In this document: positions 62,592 through 64,000 of the stretch, piece after piece
Numbering within the stretch: position 1 is the first letter of the stretch
How the letters are laid out: every line of letters begins with the position of its first letter
NCBI GenBank assembly: GCA_963204915.1
Contig: CAUJHS010000090.1
Span: 62,001-126,000, forward strand
Source: Planctomycetota bacterium
Lineage (GTDB): Bacteria; Planctomycetota; Planctomycetia; Pirellulales; Pirellulaceae
Reading direction: 5' to 3'
DNA length: 64,000 nucleotides
Translations under genes and position numbers: made by a program
The notes under the pieces: model-generated
Seen by the model: the letters and a program-made list of their open reading frames with translations, nothing else
Databases searched by the model: none
Told to the model about the DNA's origin: nothing

Positions 62592-63754
62592 GAGTCGCCA
62601 TGTGAAAGGGCGAAGCCAAGGCTCGCAATTTGTCGGCCTTCCGCGTTGTTATTCGCAAACGGTTCGACATGCAAAGGCGATGAAGATTCGATAGAACTTC
62701 GTGAACAAAGTTCGAAAATCTCAAACATTCCTTGATAGGGCGGCCGCCGCAAGCGCCAAACTGTCGCTTCACTCGCCGGTGTGGGCTCACCACGCATGAA
62801 AACATTTCCGTCGTCGTCTTGGATCGACTTAAGCGGCCCGCGGTAAACTACCGCATGAGTGACTTTAGGAGAGGTATTCCGCTCACCTTTAAAAGCGAGT
62901 ACGGTGACCGAGCGAAACTCAATCCCTTCTACAATCTTCCACGGTTTAGATTGCCGCTTGACCAATTCGATGCCGTAAAAACCAGCTTCCTCAAACGCGT
63001 GTAAGAAACGGTCTTCCCGGAAAGCGCCCGAGATACACCCCGACCACAACGCTGGGTCATTCATCATACGATCGGGAACGTCCTGGCTCGAAACAATATC
63101 ACTAATCGCCGCTCGACCGCCCGGCCGCAACACCCGAAAAACTTCCGAGAACAACTGCCGTCGATCTTCCGGGCGAACCAAGTTAAGTACACAATTCGAT
63201 ACAACACAATCGACGCTTTCGTCGCCTATCATCGGCCGTTCGCGGCGGCACTGCTCGACGAGTTTCCGGTTATCAATCCATTCGCGAACGTTTCGTACGG
63301 GATGCGCGGTAAGGTGCTGATCTAATTGATCGAAATCCAAGGCTAAATCCTGAATCAATCCATAGCGAAAAGTGACATTTGAGTATCCAAGTCGGTCAGC
63401 CACGGTCGGCGCATGCCGCCGGGCGACTTCAAGCATCGCAGGATTGCAGTCGACACCGATAACACGTCCTCCTGAACCCACCGCTTGCGCCATGATGAAG
63501 CACAGCTTTCCTGCGCCTGATCCGAGATCCACCACGACATCGCCAGAACGTACAAACGGAGTTGGATCGCCACAACCGTAATCCTTGGCGATAACTTCCT
63601 CGGGAATGACCGACAAGTATTCCGTTGGGTAAGTGACCGCGCAGCAAAGCGCCGGCTCAATGTCACGCGCCGCTGCCGAATAACGCTCGTAAACAGCTGT
63701 CTCGTATTCCAAGGTTTGGCTTTGCGATGGTTGATTCATAAATTTCGCGGACAC
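62561..63754 (-). CDS. ArsM-like methyltransferase with Cys-rich C-terminal tail
   Basis: The 397-residue SAM-dependent methyltransferase shows [21 protein letters not shown], and CC at residues 37-38. Conserved arsenite-methyltransferase-like Cys occur in [10 protein letters not shown] and [10 protein letters not shown] ~40-residue insertion follows the SAM-binding core. A C-terminal domain of ~100 residues ends in [10 protein letters not shown]. Arsenite methylation is the closest known reaction, but the tail could instead be an MNIO substrate. The next gene starts inside its final 31 bp. Confidence 0.8.
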   Translation of the reverse strand: MSAKFMNQPSQSQTLEYETAVYERYSAAARDIEPALCCAVTYPTEYLSVIPEEVIAKDYGCGDPTPFVRSGDVVVDLGSGAGKLCFIMAQAVGSGGRVIGVDCNPAMLEVARRHAPTVADRLGYSNVTFRYGLIQDLALDFDQLDQHLTAHPVRNVREWIDNRKLVEQCRRERPMIGDESVDCVVSNCVLNLVRPEDRRQLFSEVFRVLRPGGRAAISDIVSSQDVPDRMMNDPALWSGCISGAFREDRFLHAFEEAGFYGIELVKRQSKPWKIVEGIEFRSVTVLAFKGERNTSPKVTHAVVYRGPLKSIQDDDGNVFMRGEPTPASEATVWRLRRPPYQGMFEIFELCSRSSIESSSPLHVEPFANNNAEGRQIASLGFALSHGDSCCEEGGCGG

Positions 63755-63969
63755 GGAGATGGCACTGGGTCTTGAATATCAGCAACACGATTATGCCTGT
63801 GATGCGCCGACGCGGCCGTACTTGATTGCTTAAACTTGGCGGAACGCAGTTTTGCAAGTATACCAAATTTAGGTTGCCGGCGAACGATGACCAGGGTCGC
63901 AAGAATGTCGCGGCGCTGGTCAAGAGATTTTCCCAAGCAATTGAAAACCTATCTGAAAGAAGTTTCACA

Positions 63970-64000
63970 ATGTTCCGTACGTTAACCGCCGTGGGATTTA
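63970..64000 (+). CDS. Possible gene start cut by the window edge
   Basis: ATG 63970 follows AAAGAAG and opens MFRTLTAVGF, which looks like the beginning of a signal peptide. Only ten codons are visible. Confidence 0.3.
   Translation, partial: MFRTLTAVGF

Noticed and set aside
1-64000. CRISPR array
   Set aside because: No regularly spaced identical repeats of 23-40 bp with unique spacers were seen.

Overview
The window looks like the chromosome of a planctomycete, probably of the order Pirellulales. The evidence is the gene content rather than any single marker. There is an S8 protease with a planctomycete-type export leader and roughly 60-residue C-terminal repeats. There is an FG-GAP/hydrolase fusion, several HEAT-repeat secreted proteins, tiny planctomycete-type proteins, an S2P/HlyD locus and a futalosine-type menaquinone pathway. 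I cannot place it more finely from sequence alone.

Layout. 0-12 kb: two secreted zincin-like proteins around a small secreted protein, a TIM-barrel hypothetical, a TPR-peroxiredoxin fusion, an EamA transporter, the subtilase and an aldo/keto reductase. 12.6-21.6 kb (minus strand): mqnA-mqnC, then a compact run reading pfkB-type kinase, gnd, SDR, two amidohydrolases, anmK and an RluA-type pseudouridine synthase. 21.8-27 kb: nuoA-nuoC-nuoD without nuoB, a DUF6800-like protein, yidD-rnpA and a DnaJ-like chaperone. 27-34 kb: a HEAT protein, the FG-GAP/hydrolase fusion, then panD, an RsuA/RluB pseudouridine synthase and pyrK. 34-40.5 kb: a HEAT lipoprotein and a three-gene membrane-fusion/site-2-protease operon. 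40.9-43.2 kb: a tandem array of six small membrane proteins. 43.3-45 kb: a DUF442 phosphatase-like protein and a Cys-rich secreted protein.

From about 45,690 to 56,488 a mobile element of about 10.8 kb is inserted in an SMP-30/gluconolactonase-type gene. The two gene halves rejoin exactly in frame when the element is removed, and the restored site is a perfect 8-bp dyad with a 6-bp centre. The element carries a large serine integrase at its right end and a smaller serine-recombinase-like protein at its left end. Between them are a fused prohead protease-major capsid protein, a broken tape-measure gene, zinc-ribbon proteins, operator-like repeats and many hairpins. No terminase or portal is visible. 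The integrase reading frame crosses the attachment site, so its last ~35 residues are supplied by the host when integrated and by the other end of the element when circular.

Right of the element (56.8-64 kb) lie small membrane proteins, endonuclease V, a TerB-like protein and an M20 peptidase. The window closes with a coupled operon of an ArsM-like methyltransferase ending in a Cys-rich tail, a DUF692/MNIO iron enzyme and its DUF2063 partner. The best candidates for something undescribed are this MNIO operon, the integrase whose C-terminus depends on integration, and the small membrane-protein array.
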